NCBI GenBank assembly: GCA_023399155.1
Contig: JAEWQP010000035.1
Location: 33,322-97,321, forward strand
DNA length: 64,000 nt
DNA from: Verrucomicrobiota bacterium
GTDB taxonomy: Bacteria; Verrucomicrobiota; Verrucomicrobiia; Opitutales; Opitutaceae
Reading direction: 5' to 3'
A program made the translations under genes and the position numbers. Numbering within the stretch: the stretch's first letter is position 1; each line of letters begins with the position of its first letter. A model generated the notes under the pieces. It saw only the letters and a program-made list of their open reading frames with translations, did not search any database and was not told where the DNA came from. Positions 41,147 through 48,823 of the stretch are shown here, in pieces.

Positions 41147-42712
41147 ATGAACGCCGAGCCTCAAACGGACCCGCTGGAGCGCGTCTTCGATCACGCGTTT
41201 GCGAGCCTGCGCCAGAAGCGCGAAGGCTACACCGCACAGTTCAATCCCCGGGAGGTGGGCACGATCACGAATGTCTCCACCGGCATCGCCCGCGTCTCCG
41301 GCCTGCCTGGCGTCGGGTTCGAGGAGTTGGTGAAGTTTCCCGGTGGCGTTTTTGGCATCGCGTTCAATGTGGACGAGGACGACGTCGGCGTCGTCTTGCT
41401 GGGCGAATACTCGCACCTGCACGCGGGTGACGAGGTCGAGCGCACCGGCCGCGTCATGGACGTTGCCGTGGGCGAGGGCTTGCTGGGACGCGTCATCGAT
41501 CCGCTCGGACGGCCGCTCGATGGCCGCGGGTCGGTGGACTCGAGCGAACGCCTGCCCATCGAACGGCCGGCCGCCGCCATCATGGATCGCGCACCGGTCA
41601 CGGTGCCGCTTCACACCGGTCTCAAAGTTGTGGATGCGCTCATCCCCGTCGGCCGCGGTCAGCGCGAGTTGATTCTGGGCGACCGGCAGACGGGGAAAAC
41701 CGCCATCGCGCTCGACTCGATCTTGAACCAGCGCGGCCAGGACGTCGTGTGTGTTTATTGCGCCATCGGCCAGCGCGCCGCCTCGGTGGCGAAAGCCGTG
41801 GCCATCCTGCGCGCGCAGGGCGCGCTCGAATACACCGTCGTGGTCGTGACCGAAGGCAACGATCCGCCCGGCCTGGCCTATATCGCGCCTTACGCGGCGA
41901 CCAGCATCGCGGAGCTTTTCATGGAGGCAGGTCGCGATGTATTGATCGTGTATGACGATCTCACGCAACACGCCCGCGCCTACCGCGAGCTCTCCCTGTT
42001 GCTCCGCCGCCCGCCCGGACGCGAAGCCTTCCCCGGCGACATTTTCTACATTCACTCGCGGCTGCTGGAACGCGCCACCCATCTGAGCCCGGAACGCGGC
42101 GGCGGATCGCTCACCGCGCTGCCCATCATCGAGACCGAGGCGCAGAACATGTCGGCGTATATTCCGACCAATCTGATTTCCATCACGGACGGGCAAATCT
42201 ACCTGTCACCCTCTTTGTTTGCGCTGGGCGTGTTGCCGGCGGTGGATGTCGGCAAATCCGTCTCTCGCGTCGGTGGCAAAGCGCAACGAGCGGCCTACCG
42301 TGCGGTCGCGGGTGACCTCAAGCTCGCCTACGCGCAGTTCGAGGAACTCGAAACCTTCGCCCGCTTCGGCGCCCGCCTGGATGACGACACGCGCAAGATC
42401 ATCGAGCATGGACGGCGTATTCGCGCCTGCCTCAAGCAGCCGGAATTCGCCCCGGTATCCGTGCCCGCGCAGATCGCCGTGCTCCTCGCGTTGTCGGCGG
42501 ACCTCTTCGATCCGGTGCCGCTGGACGAAATGGCCGAGGCGGAAAACGCCGTCATCGAGGCGACGGCGAAACTTCCCGCCGACCTGCGTGAGCGCCTGGC
42601 AGCGTCAGAGAAACTCGGCGACGAAGATCGCGAAACCATCATCGAGCAGGCGCGCGCCGCGCTCGCCTCTTTCCAACCGGAGCCGGCGACCATAGCCGCC
42701 TCCGAATCCTGA
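41147..42712 (+). CDS. atpA: N-type ATPase subunit alpha
   Basis: The 521-residue non-catalytic subunit has Walker A GDRQTGKTAIALD (about residues 176-188), QRAASVAKAVAILRAQGA, YDDLTQHARAYRELSLLLRRPPGREAFPGD-type hinge motifs (read in parts), and the C-terminal helical domain. Its N-terminus is compact compared with housekeeping alpha. It follows the cupin insertion and is followed after 6 bp by an HPF-like gene, then atpG. It completes the F1 hexamer with AtpD. Confidence 0.95.
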   Translation: MNAEPQTDPLERVFDHAFASLRQKREGYTAQFNPREVGTITNVSTGIARVSGLPGVGFEELVKFPGGVFGIAFNVDEDDVGVVLLGEYSHLHAGDEVERTGRVMDVAVGEGLLGRVIDPLGRPLDGRGSVDSSERLPIERPAAAIMDRAPVTVPLHTGLKVVDALIPVGRGQRELILGDRQTGKTAIALDSILNQRGQDVVCVYCAIGQRAASVAKAVAILRAQGALEYTVVVVTEGNDPPGLAYIAPYAATSIAELFMEAGRDVLIVYDDLTQHARAYRELSLLLRRPPGREAFPGDIFYIHSRLLERATHLSPERGGGSLTALPIIETEAQNMSAYIPTNLISITDGQIYLSPSLFALGVLPAVDVGKSVSRVGGKAQRAAYRAVAGDLKLAYAQFEELETFARFGARLDDDTRKIIEHGRRIRACLKQPEFAPVSVPAQIAVLLALSADLFDPVPLDEMAEAENAVIEATAKLPADLRERLAASEKLGDEDRETIIEQARAALASFQPEPATIAASES

Positions 42713-42718
42713 TATTCC

Positions 42719-43087
42719 ATGCAAATCCAAATCAATACCGACAATACCATCGAGGGCCGCGATGCTCTGAGCGCCCACATCCGCAGTATGGTGGAAAACG
42801 CCTTGGGACATCTCACCTCGCACGTCACCCGCGTAGAAGTTCATGTCGCCGACGAGAATGGCGCAAAGACCGCCGGCGACGACAAGCGCTGCATGATGGA
42901 GGCTCGGCTCGAAGGGCGTCCACCCGCCGCCGTCACCCATCAGGCCGCGACATTGCACGACTCCGTCAATGGAGCCGCCGACAAACTCGCGAGCCTGATC
43001 GACCACACCCTCGGCCGGCTGCAAGACGAACGCAGGAATCGCACGGATCCGGACTTGCCCGGAGCCGCGCCCGTCGATCAGCCGTGA
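42719..43087 (+). CDS. HPF/RaiA-like ribosome-associated protein inside N-ATPase operon
   Basis: The 122-residue protein resembles hibernation factors: MQIQINTDNTIEGRDALSAHIRSMVENAL at the start (read as a beta strand and helix), VTRVEVHVADENG, and a basic KRCMMEARLEGRPPAAV. The C-terminal dimerisation domain of long HPF is absent. Hibernation factors bind the 30S decoding region and idle ribosomes. It sits 6 bp after atpA and overlaps atpG by GTGA, so it is co-translated with the ATPase. A role in coupling low energy to ribosome hibernation is a possible reason for the linkage, as inference. Confidence 0.75.
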   Translation: MQIQINTDNTIEGRDALSAHIRSMVENALGHLTSHVTRVEVHVADENGAKTAGDDKRCMMEARLEGRPPAAVTHQAATLHDSVNGAADKLASLIDHTLGRLQDERRNRTDPDLPGAAPVDQP

Positions 43088-44031
43088 GCGACAACACCGC
43101 CAGCCTCCGTCGCAAGATCGGCAGCGCCGGCGATCTTCAATCCGTCGTCCGCACGATGAAGGCGCTGGCGGCGTCGAGCATCGGGCAATACGAGAAATCC
43201 GTGCGCGCGTTGGGTGATTACTCTCGCACCGTGGAACTGGGCCTGGGCGCGTGTTTCCGGGCGAGTGAATCCGCCGCCTTCGTGGTGCACCCGAAGGGCA
43301 AAGCCGATGCCGGCGGGATTGGCGCTGTCGTCTTCGGTTCAGACCAGGGACTGGTCGGCCAGTTCAACGACGTGGTGGCCGATTTCGCGGTGAAGACCCT
43401 CGCTGCCCTACCCGGCCACCCCAAAGTCTGGGCCGTCGGTGAGCGTATTCATGCGCGCCTGACGGACTCGGGACTGCCTCCGCTGGGACTTTTCAGCGTG
43501 CCGGGTTCCGTTCAGACAATCACGCCGCTCATCGGGCAGATTCTCGTCGAACACGAGACGCACCGGGACCGGGGCGAAGTCACTGAACTCCACCTCTTCT
43601 ACAACCGCCCGGTGTCGGGCGCGGTTTACGCGCCCGTGCATCAGCGGCTGCTCCCGCTCGACGACACCTGGCGTCGCGCGCTGGCCGAACTTCCGTGGCC
43701 AACCAAGCCGTTGCCGGAGATCATGGGTGGCAGCGCGACCGTGCGGGCGCTGGTGCGCGAGTATCTTTTCGTTTCGCTCTTCCGCGCCTGCGCCGAATCG
43801 CTTGCCAGCGAAAATGCCAGCCGCCTGGCGGCGATGGAACGTGCGGATCGCAACATCGACGAGTTACTCGACGAGCTCAACGGCACCTTTCACCGTTTGC
43901 GCCAGAGCGGAATCGACGCCGAACTCTTTGATGTGATCTCCGGCTTCGAGGCGCTGGCCGGGCCCCGGAAGCAAACGAAACGGGCAGCCATCCATTCCGG
44001 TTGGAATCGTGGGGAGGGTTCAACGCCATGA
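43084..44031 (+). CDS. atpG: N-type ATPase subunit gamma
   Basis: The 315-residue rotor shaft subunit starts SLRRKIGSAGDLQSVVRTMKALAA (residues about 7-30) and has the matching C-terminal helix SLASENASRLAAMERADRNIDELLDELN, the two coiled-coil parts of gamma. The central domain has VVFGSDQGLVGQFND. The start is GTG 43084, overlapping the HPF-like stop by GTGA. A tail of about 20 basic residues after GFEALAG is unusual. Its stop overlaps the P-type ATPase start by ATGA. Confidence 0.9.
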   Translation: MSDNTASLRRKIGSAGDLQSVVRTMKALAASSIGQYEKSVRALGDYSRTVELGLGACFRASESAAFVVHPKGKADAGGIGAVVFGSDQGLVGQFNDVVADFAVKTLAALPGHPKVWAVGERIHARLTDSGLPPLGLFSVPGSVQTITPLIGQILVEHETHRDRGEVTELHLFYNRPVSGAVYAPVHQRLLPLDDTWRRALAELPWPTKPLPEIMGGSATVRALVREYLFVSLFRACAESLASENASRLAAMERADRNIDELLDELNGTFHRLRQSGIDAELFDVISGFEALAGPRKQTKRAAIHSGWNRGEGSTP

Positions 44032-46034
44032 GCACCGCACTTCAGGAGCGCGAGACCCCTCCACAGAAAAGCGAACCCAGCGCACCAGAGCCGGAGCACG
44101 ATAAGGACCATGATCACGGCGGAGCGCCGGGATTCCTGCCGCATTGGATACAAGAGCGCTGGACCATCTCGACCGTGGCGGTCGCCGGAGTGGCGCTGCT
44201 CATCGGGTTCGCCGGCGAGAAGCTCTTTGGCCTGCCTCCCTCCGTCGCTCTCGCATTCTATCTCCTGGCCTATCTGGCCGGCGGGTACGATATCGTCCGC
44301 GAGGCGATCCCGGCCCTTTTCCGCGGCAAGCTCGACATCGACATCCTGATGATCGCGGCGGCGGCCGGCGCGGCCGTGCTTGGCGAATGGGTGGAGGGCG
44401 CTTTCCTGCTGTTCCTCTTCTCGCTCGGCCATGCCGGGGAGCACTACGCGATGGAACGCGCGCGCAACGCCGTCGGCACCCTTGGGAAACTCATGCCGCG
44501 CACCGCCTTCACGAAACGGGGCGACCGGCTGGAAGAGGTGCCGGTGGAGCAACTCGCGGTCGATGACACCGTGGTCGTCAAACCCGGCGAACGCGTGCCG
44601 GTCGATGGAGTCATCACGGCGGGCGAGAGCAGTATCGATCAAAGCGCGATCACGGGCGAAAGTGTGCCGGTGAGCCGCAAGCCCGGTGACGAAGTCTTTG
44701 CCGGCACGATCAATCAGGACAACGCGCTGGACGTGCGCATGACGCGGCTGGCGCGCGACAACACCCTCGCCCGCGTGATGCAACTCGTCGCCGAGGCGCA
44801 GGGTCAAAAGAGCCCGACGCAACGATTCACAGAGAAATTTGCGCGCCGCTTCGTTCCGACGGTGCTCATCGGCACGCTCCTGGTCGTCGTGGCCCTACCG
44901 CTGGCGTTCGGGTGGACGTGGAGCGCGAGTTTCTATCGGGGCATGCTGCTGCTCGTGGCGGCCTCGCCGTGCGCACTTGCCATCGGCACGCCCGCGGCCG
45001 TGCTCGCGGGAATCGCGCAGGCGGCCCGACGCGGCGTGTTGATCAAGGGAGGCATCCATCTCGAAAACCTCGGACGCTTGAACACCCTCGCGCTCGACAA
45101 GACGGGCACGCTGACCACCGGTCACTTCGCGGTCACGCAGGTGATCGGCCTCAACGGCACCTCCGAAGCGGAGGTCCTCCGCATCGCCGCCTCGGTCGAA
45201 GAACAATCCAGCCACCCTCTGGCCGCGGCCATCGTGGCGACAACGCGAGAGCGGCAGATCACCTTTCCCTCGGCCACGGATATCGAGAATCTCGCGGGCA
45301 AAGGTATCCAGGCGCGGGTGGAGAATAGCGATGTCCTGGTCGGAGCGATGCGCGCCTTTGCCGACGAACCGGCCGCCGAAAAGGGGCAGCCGCTCGCCGA
45401 CACTGTCGCGAAGCTCGAATCCGAGGGGCAGACCACGGTGATCATCCGTCGCGCGGGGACGTTCATCGGTGTCATCGCGCTCGCGGACGAACCGCGGCCT
45501 TTGGCCGAAGAAGTGATGAAGCGCCTGCGAGCGCAGGGTATCGAGCGTTTGGTGATGCTCACCGGCGACAACGCTTCCGTGGCCCGCCGCGTCGCGGCGA
45601 AGATCGGAATCACGGACATTCGCGCGGAGTTGCTGCCGGGACAGAAGCTGACCGTCGTCCACGAACTGGAGAAGGACCGCGGCGTGATCGCGATGATCGG
45701 CGACGGCGTGAACGACGCGCCCGCGCTGGCGGCGGCCACGGTGGGCGTGGCGATGGGGGCGGGCGGCACGGCGGTCGCGCTGGAGACGGCGGATGTCGTG
45801 TTGATGGGTGACGATCTCGGCAAGCTGTCGTTCGCCATCGGACTGAGCCGCGCGAGTCAGCGCATCATCCGTCAGAACCTCGTCATCGCGCTCGGCGTCA
45901 TTGCGCTGCTGCTGATCGCCTCGGGATCCGGAATCATTCCCTTGAGCGTCGCCGTGGTCCTGCACGAGGGAAGCACGATCGTCGTGGTCCTGAACGCCCT
46001 GCGACTCCTCGCTTGGCGGGAGCGAACTCTTTGA
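44028..46034 (+). CDS. P1B-4-type heavy-metal translocating ATPase
   Basis: The 668-residue pump has a His/Asp-rich N-terminal tail (EHDKDHDHGG, 23-32) instead of an HMA domain, TGES at 209-212, the metal-site SPC at 313-315, the phosphorylation motif DKTGTLT from 357, GDGVNDAPAL, and HEGST at 646-650 in the last membrane helix. SPC plus HEGST marks the P1B-4 group, which exports Fe, Co, Zn or Ni. The start at 44028 overlaps the atpG stop (ATGA), so the pump is translationally tied to the N-ATPase. A ZIP transporter follows 18 bp later. Confidence 0.9.
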   Translation: MSTALQERETPPQKSEPSAPEPEHDKDHDHGGAPGFLPHWIQERWTISTVAVAGVALLIGFAGEKLFGLPPSVALAFYLLAYLAGGYDIVREAIPALFRGKLDIDILMIAAAAGAAVLGEWVEGAFLLFLFSLGHAGEHYAMERARNAVGTLGKLMPRTAFTKRGDRLEEVPVEQLAVDDTVVVKPGERVPVDGVITAGESSIDQSAITGESVPVSRKPGDEVFAGTINQDNALDVRMTRLARDNTLARVMQLVAEAQGQKSPTQRFTEKFARRFVPTVLIGTLLVVVALPLAFGWTWSASFYRGMLLLVAASPCALAIGTPAAVLAGIAQAARRGVLIKGGIHLENLGRLNTLALDKTGTLTTGHFAVTQVIGLNGTSEAEVLRIAASVEEQSSHPLAAAIVATTRERQITFPSATDIENLAGKGIQARVENSDVLVGAMRAFADEPAAEKGQPLADTVAKLESEGQTTVIIRRAGTFIGVIALADEPRPLAEEVMKRLRAQGIERLVMLTGDNASVARRVAAKIGITDIRAELLPGQKLTVVHELEKDRGVIAMIGDGVNDAPALAAATVGVAMGAGGTAVALETADVVLMGDDLGKLSFAIGLSRASQRIIRQNLVIALGVIALLLIASGSGIIPLSVAVVLHEGSTIVVVLNALRLLAWRERTL

Positions 46035-46052
46035 TGAATACGCGGCCCTCTG

Positions 46053-46877
46053 ATGCCCGACTTCTTCGAACAACTTCCCCCGGTCTGGCAGGCATTGCTT
46101 GCCGGAACCTTCACCTGGTCGCTCACCGCGCTCGGGGCCACGGCGGTGTTCTTCAAAAATCAATTCTCCGAGCGCAGCTCCGATGTCATGATGGGATTTG
46201 CCGCCGGGGTGATGATTGCCGCCAGCTTCTGGTCCCTGCTGGCACCCTCGATCGAGATTCTCGAACACCGCGGGACGATGGCCTGGCTGGGAGTCGCGCT
46301 CGGTTTCCTCACCGGGGCAGGTTTCATTCGTCTGGCCGATCGTCTGCTGCCGCATCTGCATCCCGGCGCCACCGATCTCTCCGCCGCCGAAGGCCCACCC
46401 ACCGCGTGGCGACGCTCCACCCTGCTGTTCACGGCGATGACCCTGCACAACATCCCGGAAGGAGCGGCCGTGGGGATCGCGTTCGGCGCCCTGGCGCACA
46501 ACCTGGACTATACACTGAGCACGTCCATGGCGGGCGCGATCGCGCTCACGCTGGGCATCGGGTTGCAGAACATTCCCGAGGGACTGGCGGTGGCCATGCC
46601 GCTGCGACGTCAGGGCCGTTCCAAACGTCGCGCGTTCTTCTTCGGTCAGATCTCCGCCGCCGTCGAACCTGTCGCCGCCGTGATCGGCGCGCTCCTGGTG
46701 ATGCAGTCCGTATGGATCCTGCCCTACGCCCTCGCCTTCGCCGCGGGCGCGATGATCTTTGTCGCTGTCGAGGAGCTGATACCGGAATCGCAATCTCACG
46801 GCAACACCGACCTCGCCACCATGTCCACCATCGTCGGATTCACCGTGATGATGTGCCTCGATGTCGGACTGGGCTGA
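46053..46877 (+). CDS. ZIP-family metal transporter (ZupT/GufA type)
   Basis: The 274-residue protein has about eight membrane helices and the two metal-site motifs of ZIP transporters, HNIPEGAAVG (132-141) and QNIPEGLAVA (172-181). A short His-containing loop (PHLHPG, about 100-105) lies between helices 3 and 4. ZIP proteins carry zinc, iron or manganese toward the cytosol. It is the last gene before the right island boundary and sits behind an exporting P1B-4 pump in the same operon, so the pair may set metal balance together. It ends 258 bp before the tRNA. Confidence 0.9.
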   Translation: MPDFFEQLPPVWQALLAGTFTWSLTALGATAVFFKNQFSERSSDVMMGFAAGVMIAASFWSLLAPSIEILEHRGTMAWLGVALGFLTGAGFIRLADRLLPHLHPGATDLSAAEGPPTAWRRSTLLFTAMTLHNIPEGAAVGIAFGALAHNLDYTLSTSMAGAIALTLGIGLQNIPEGLAVAMPLRRQGRSKRRAFFFGQISAAVEPVAAVIGALLVMQSVWILPYALAFAAGAMIFVAVEELIPESQSHGNTDLATMSTIVGFTVMMCLDVGLG

Positions 46878-47135
46878 CACTCCGCCGAGTCCGACATCGC
46901 TACGTTCGCCCAGGCTTCCCAACCATCGCGAATGGCGGTGAGTCAACTCCCGACTTGCGCACTTCAGCAGGGGTTGAACACCCGTCCCAAAATCTGTCCC
47001 GGCAGGTAGCTTCAGTTCCGGAAGGCCGAACCTCAGAGGGCCGCGTTTAACTCCCTCAACGCTCCAACCCCTCGAGTGAGAACCACCTCGAATCCAAGAT
47101 AAACACCGGGTTCGAGGTTCGGATTCGAATCGGAA

Positions 47136-47154
47136 TGGCTGCCCGACATGGGTT
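47136..47154. repeat. Right copy of island-flanking repeat (tRNA-Gln 3' end)
   Basis: TGGCTGCCCGACATGGGTT is the plus-strand view of the CCA end, acceptor 3' strand and first T-arm bases of tRNA-Gln. It matches 29083-29101 at 18 of 19 bases in direct orientation and would be the attachment site restored or kept at the tRNA. Confidence 0.7.
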
Positions 47155-47209
47155 CGAACCATGACTAAGCGAGTCAAAGTCGCTTGTGCTACCATTACAC
47201 CATCGGGCA
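47136..47209 (-). tRNA. tRNA-Gln (UUG), CCA encoded
   Basis: On the minus strand a full cloverleaf can be folded: acceptor TGCCCGA with TCGGGCA and discriminator G, a 3-bp D stem GTG/CAC, anticodon stem AGCGA/TCGCT with loop CTTTGAC giving anticodon TTG (Gln), and T stem CATGG/CCATG with TTCGAAC loop. CCA is encoded at 47138-47136. The 3' end points toward the N-ATPase block, and its last 19 bases recur at 29083-29101, as expected of an integration target. Confidence 0.95.
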
Positions 47210-47231
47210 GTGCGGCAAACCGTCGAACGTG

Positions 47232-47273
47232 GGCCGGGCGGTTTTCGTCGTCAAGACACGAAAAAACCCGGCC
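47232..47273. repeat. Long bulged hairpin between tRNA-Gln and pyrH
   Basis: GGCCGGG (47232-47238) pairs with CCCGGCC (47267-47273) and TTTTCGT (42-48) with ACGAAAA (58-64), with a CGG/AA bulge and a 9-base loop. All 14 bp are perfect. It lies in the shared spacer of divergent tRNA-Gln and pyrH, about 60 bases before the pyrH start. It could be a leader structure for pyrH; it lacks the 3' T-tract of a normal terminator. Confidence 0.5.
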
Positions 47274-47332
47274 GGGGTCGTGCTGCGCACACGGGAATTG
47301 ACCCTCCCGCGTCGCACGGCGAAAACCTAGGC

Positions 47333-48070
47333 ATGCCGTCCAAGACCGCGGACTCCCAACAAGTTAAATACAAGCGCATCATCCTCAAGCTCAGCGGCGA
47401 GGTGCTTCGCTCGCACGAGACGGGCGACCCGATCGATTGGAAGACGCTCGAGCGGATCTGCCGCCAGATTAAGGAGATTCACGAATTGGGGGTGGAGGTG
47501 GGCATCGTGATCGGCGGCGGAAACATCTTCCGCGGCATTTCCGGCACGTCGCGCGGCGTCGACCGCACGACGGGCGACTACATGGGCATGCTGGCCACCG
47601 TGATCAACGGCCTCGCCTTCATGGAGTGCCTGGAGAAAATGGGCGTCGTGACGCGCGTGCAGACGTCCATCCCGATGGAACAGGTCGCGGAGCCGTTCAT
47701 CATGCGGCGTGCCGTGCGCCACCTCGAGAAACAACGCGTCGTGATCTTCGTCGCCGGCACCGGCAATCCCTATTTCTCGACCGACACCGCCGCCGCCCTG
47801 CGCGCGAGCGAGATCGGCGCCCAGGCGCTGATGAAGGCGACCAAGGTCGACGGGATCTACGACAAGGACCCGGCCAAGCACAAGGATGCGGTGAAGTATG
47901 AGCAACTCACCTACATCGACGCGCTCAAGCAGCGGCTCAATGTCCTCGATTCCACCGCGTTTTCCCTCTGTCTGGACAACAGCATTCCGATCATCGTCTT
48001 CAACCTGAACCAGGAAGGTGCGATCAAACGCGCCGTTCTCGGCGAGAAGGTCGGCACGCTCGTCTCCTGA
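47333..48070 (+). CDS. pyrH: Uridylate kinase
   Basis: The 245-residue protein is a bacterial UMP kinase: RIILKLSGEVL near residue 15, VGIVIGGGNIFRG (about 56-68), GDYMGMLATVINGLAF, and TKVDGIYDKDPAKH. It phosphorylates UMP to UDP with ATP as a hexamer. An open frame extends upstream to 47186 across the tRNA, but ATG 47333 precedes the conserved N-terminus. frr follows after 73 bp, the standard pyrH-frr pairing of bacteria. Confidence 0.95.
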   Translation: MPSKTADSQQVKYKRIILKLSGEVLRSHETGDPIDWKTLERICRQIKEIHELGVEVGIVIGGGNIFRGISGTSRGVDRTTGDYMGMLATVINGLAFMECLEKMGVVTRVQTSIPMEQVAEPFIMRRAVRHLEKQRVVIFVAGTGNPYFSTDTAAALRASEIGAQALMKATKVDGIYDKDPAKHKDAVKYEQLTYIDALKQRLNVLDSTAFSLCLDNSIPIIVFNLNQEGAIKRAVLGEKVGTLVS

Positions 48071-48143
48071 GCCTCCTCACACACCGCACCGTTCTTCCCC
48101 ACCCCGCCACGATCCGTCCGTCAACCGCAGTTCCCACTCATCC

Positions 48144-48704
48144 ATGAACCTCCACCCGATCGTCAAAGACGCCGTCGCCCGCATGGACAACGCCGAGAAG
48201 CATACGCTCCATGAGTTCAGCGCGATCCACACCGGCAAGGCCTCACCCTCCATGGTCGAAGGCGTGATGGTCGAAGCCTACGGCAGCCACATGCGCCTGA
48301 AGGAATGCGCCGCCATCACCACGCCCGACGCACGCCTCATCCAGGTGCAGCCCTGGGACAAATCGCTGCTCAAGCCGATCGAGAAGGCGATCCAGCTCGC
48401 CAACATCGGCATCAATCCCGCCGTCGACGGAAGTGTCATCCGCCTTCCCATGCCGGACCTGAGCAAGGAACGACGCCAGGAACTGGTGAAGGTGATCCAC
48501 CGCCTCGCCGAGGAGGGCCGCGTCTCCATCCGCAACGTCCGGCGCGACGCCGTGGAGCAGGTCAAGAAGGCCCAGAAGGACGGCAAGGTCTCCGAAGACG
48601 AGGCCAAGCGCCTGGAGAAGGACATCCAGGCGCAGACGGACAAGCACATCAAGGACATCGGCGACCACGTCGTGTCGAAGGAGAAGGAGCTGCTCGCCGT
48701 CTAG
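48144..48704 (+). CDS. frr: Ribosome recycling factor
   Basis: The 186-residue protein shows the three-helix-bundle pattern of RRF: FSAIHTGKASPSMVEGVMVEAYG (about 25-47), the loop TTPDARLIQVQPWDKSLL, IGINPAVDGSVIRLPMPDLS, and the C-terminal helix with RVSIRNVRRDAVEQVKK. It splits post-termination ribosomes with EF-G. The ATG at 48144 is used because MNLHPIVKDA starts the first helix. Confidence 0.95.
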   Translation: MNLHPIVKDAVARMDNAEKHTLHEFSAIHTGKASPSMVEGVMVEAYGSHMRLKECAAITTPDARLIQVQPWDKSLLKPIEKAIQLANIGINPAVDGSVIRLPMPDLSKERRQELVKVIHRLAEEGRVSIRNVRRDAVEQVKKAQKDGKVSEDEAKRLEKDIQAQTDKHIKDIGDHVVSKEKELLAV

Positions 48705-48710
48705 GTCGCA

Positions 48711-48810
48711 GGCAGGGCGGGGTCTCCGACCACGCCGTTCGCGAACGACGGCTCCTCCCCCACCGGACGACCCGAGCGATTCGCGGCGCGCTGGGAGCGC
48801 GCGCCCTGCC
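48711..48810. repeat. REP-like GC-rich inverted repeat between frr and proB
   Basis: GGCAGGGCG at 48711-48719 is repeated inverted as CGCCCTGCC at 48802-48810. The segment CAGGCAGGGCGGGGTCTCCG recurs with one extra base near 52887-52907, so this is a dispersed family of GC-rich palindromic elements. Confidence 0.5.
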
Positions 48811-48823
48811 GACTCATCCTTCC

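Larger units (their letters stand above)
29083..47154. mobile_element. Putative 18-kb genomic island integrated at tRNA-Gln (N-ATPase island)
   Basis: The block is bounded by direct repeats of the tRNA-Gln 3' end. All genes inside read on the plus strand and are accessory: phosphoketolase, aldolase, PPK2, an N-type ATPase operon, a metal P-type ATPase and a ZIP transporter. It also contains decayed gene fragments near its left side. The flanks are a sugar-use cluster on the left and core pyrH-frr-proB on the right. N-type ATPase operons are known as laterally spread second ATPases. No integrase or transfer gene is visible, so the element, if real, is no longer self-mobile. Confidence 0.6.

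Noticed and set aside
41096..42196. Minus-strand frame of 366 codons opposite atpA
   Set aside because: No family features; atpA motifs are on the other strand.
46878..47135. Integrase remnant next to the tRNA-Gln 3' end
   Set aside because: All six frames were scanned by eye; a short minus-strand peptide is open but shows none of the tyrosine recombinase motifs.
29083..47154. Prophage or integrative conjugative element
   Set aside because: No integrase, phage structural, relaxase or transfer genes can be seen. Only the flanking repeat and gene content support an island.
44895..47195. A 766-codon minus-strand frame across the P-type ATPase, ZIP and tRNA region
   Set aside because: Antisense to genes with clear motifs and running through the tRNA; composition is His/Arg/Gly-rich as typical of shadow frames.
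47232..47273. Rho-independent terminator
   Set aside because: The stem is strong, but no T-tract follows on either strand. It is upstream of pyrH and upstream of the tRNA, not after a gene.
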